Position numbers and translations under genes: made by a program. Positions 62,923 to 64,000 of a DNA stretch of 64,000 nt are shown in pieces. The DNA comes from Gammaproteobacteria bacterium (GTDB taxonomy: Bacteria; Pseudomonadota; Gammaproteobacteria; Steroidobacterales; Steroidobacteraceae). The notes beneath the pieces were generated by a model. That model had not been told where the DNA came from. It saw only the letters and a list, made by a program, of their open reading frames with translations, and ran no database searches. Every line of letters begins with the position of its first letter. Positions within the stretch are counted from its first letter, which is position 1. The stretch lies in the NCBI GenBank assembly GCA_018970145.1, contig JAGWWY010000001.1:310001-374000 (forward strand), in the 5' to 3' direction.

Positions 62923-63677
62923 GCGTTTGTCCCGAGAGCATCCCGCCGAAGGCGTGTTTGTTTCTCGATTTCGATGGGACGTTGGTCGACTTCGCACCCG
63001 ATCCGCAGTCGGTGCTCGTCACGCCCGATCTCCTTTGCTTGCTGGCCACTCTGACTCAGCGATTTGAGGGTGCACTGGCGCTGGTCACGGGTCGCGCGTT
63101 GGGTGATGTTGATGGCTTGATTCGCCCTTTGCAGTTGCCGGTGGCAGCCTTGCACGGCACGGTACGGCGTGACGCGAAGGGCACCACGTTGATCGGCACC
63201 AACGCATCGATCGGGGAGTTCGCCGCGTCCAGTCGCCGAATTCGCGAGCACTTCCAGTACTGGGTCGACCAGCAGCCCGGCGTGATGTTGGAAGACAAAG
63301 GACTCGCATTGGCGCTGCATTTTCGCGGCGCGCGGTCACGATGGACGCCCACACGCGACGATCTCGCCGAGCTCGAGTCGATCCTCCCGCCGGAATTGGA
63401 GCTGATCTGCGGTGCGCTCGTTGTCGAGGTTCGTTGCCGAGGTGACGATAAAGGCACGGCCGTCGAGGCGTTTTTGAACGAGGCGCCCTTCCGGGATCGT
63501 GTGCCGATTTATATCGGTGACGACGTAGCCGACGCGCGGGCGATCGAGGTCGTCGAGCGTCGCGGTGGCATCGCGATTGCGGTGGGAGATCGAATCGACG
63601 CTCGATTTCACTTCCCGGACCCGAGTGCACTTCGACACTGGCTTACGCATCTGGCCTTCGGTCGTGAATCGCCATGA
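62919..63677 (+). CDS. otsB: Trehalose-6-phosphate phosphatase
   Basis: 252-residue HAD phosphatase. FLDFDGTLVDFAP is the catalytic DxDGT motif, ALVTGRALGDVD and YIGDDVADARAIEVV the later HAD motifs. It makes trehalose, an osmolyte, from trehalose-6-phosphate. GTG 62919 overlaps the hydrolase stop; the longer frame upstream lies within that gene. ATGA overlap with otsA. Confidence 0.92.
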   Translation: MSVCPESIPPKACLFLDFDGTLVDFAPDPQSVLVTPDLLCLLATLTQRFEGALALVTGRALGDVDGLIRPLQLPVAALHGTVRRDAKGTTLIGTNASIGEFAASSRRIREHFQYWVDQQPGVMLEDKGLALALHFRGARSRWTPTRDDLAELESILPPELELICGALVVEVRCRGDDKGTAVEAFLNEAPFRDRVPIYIGDDVADARAIEVVERRGGIAIAVGDRIDARFHFPDPSALRHWLTHLAFGRESP

Positions 63678-64000
63678 CTCGCTTGGTGGTGGTTTCCAAC
63701 CGAGTTGACCTTCCCCCAGGGGATGCGGCGCCTGGAGGGCTCGCGATCAGTTTAGCCGCGACGCTTGGTAACACTCACAGCCTTTGGTTTGGTTGGAGTG
63801 GCAATGTCGATTCCGGCAGTGATACGCCAAGAAGACATCAAAGAAACGGGATCGACTATGCGATCGTCGATTTATCGAGAGAGGACTATCGCGATTATTA
63901 CCTCGGGTTTTGTAATCAGGTGCTCTGGCCGCTGAGCCATGGACGGCGCCCGGACCCACACGCTGATAGCGATACGTGGTATCGCGCCTATCGCCGTGTA
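63674..64000 (+). CDS. otsA: Trehalose-6-phosphate synthase, 5' part only
   Basis: 109 codons are present and the frame is open to the window edge. The start ATG overlaps the otsB stop as ATGA. Translation gives VVVSNRVDLP and GGLAISLA (N-terminal glucosyltransferase loop), WFGWSGN, and YYLGFCNQVLWPLSHGR, all OtsA landmarks (GT20). It makes trehalose-6-phosphate from UDP- or other NDP-glucose and glucose-6-phosphate for the adjacent phosphatase. Confidence 0.93.
   Translation, partial: MTRLVVVSNRVDLPPGDAAPGGLAISLAATLGNTHSLWFGWSGNVDSGSDTPRRHQRNGIDYAIVDLSREDYRDYYLGFCNQVLWPLSHGRRPDPHADSDTWYRAYRRV

Overview
The window is a contiguous, gene-dense piece of a GC-rich gammaproteobacterial chromosome. 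The strongest taxonomic signal is the housekeeping block at 42.4-49.1 kb: TPR protein, lolB, ispE, tRNA-Gln, prs, rplY, pth, ychF. This order is typical of Gammaproteobacteria. Many TonB-dependent receptors (including an Oar-like one), PhyH and M19 enzymes, and a TPP-riboswitch/PnuT thiamine locus fit the Steroidobacter/Nevskia/Xanthomonas side of the class. That finer placement is inference. I see no CRISPR array, insertion sequence, prophage or origin. No stretch over about 300 bases lacks a gene.

Region 1 (0-17.5 kb) looks like an accessory nutrient-scavenging locus with a peptidoglycan theme. It holds a TonB receptor, a tandem alpha/beta-hydrolase whose two nucleophile elbows lack serine, an M19 dipeptidase, a Tat-exported LD-carboxypeptidase, and an Oar-like receptor. 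A five-gene operon follows in which every junction is a 4-base ATGA overlap: an AmiE-like/NamZ fusion, a PhyH oxygenase, a sodium:solute symporter, a class-A-fold serine hydrolase, and a DgcN-like DUF1611 protein. I read it as cell-wall fragment capture, exolytic degradation, and D-amino-acid/D-glutamate salvage. A secreted ChuX/HutX-like protein and an unrecognised envelope protein close the region.

Region 2 (17.5-24.7 kb): a PhzF-family enzyme faces a TPP riboswitch that precedes a thiamine operon (TonB receptor, PnuT, thiamine-kinase-like protein). Then come a [2Fe-2S] ferredoxin, a membrane-anchored RraB-like protein, gpmA and an orphan multipass membrane protein. Region 3 (24.7-32.6 kb, minus strand) is a tyrosine-catabolism operon (hpd, a VOC protein, fumarylacetoacetase-like, marR) that runs into a large NAD-glutamate dehydrogenase. 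A perfect palindrome overlaps the hpd -10 element. Region 4 (32.7-38.3 kb) is an ArsR-methyltransferase-like regulator with metF and metH.

Region 5 (38.3-49.7 kb) holds core genes: mtgA, a cyclophilin, prmC, a membrane protein, prfA, the lolB-ychF block and a GDT1-family transporter. Region 6 (49.7-54.9 kb) is a branched-chain ketoacid dehydrogenase operon (E1-alpha, E1-beta, E2, aminotransferase) with a divergent Lrp/AsnC regulator, followed by tRNA-Met. Region 7 (54.9-64 kb) is a czcCBA metal-efflux operon with a photolyase-family gene overlapping its 3' end, then an isochorismatase-family hydrolase and otsB-otsA, with otsA cut by the window edge.
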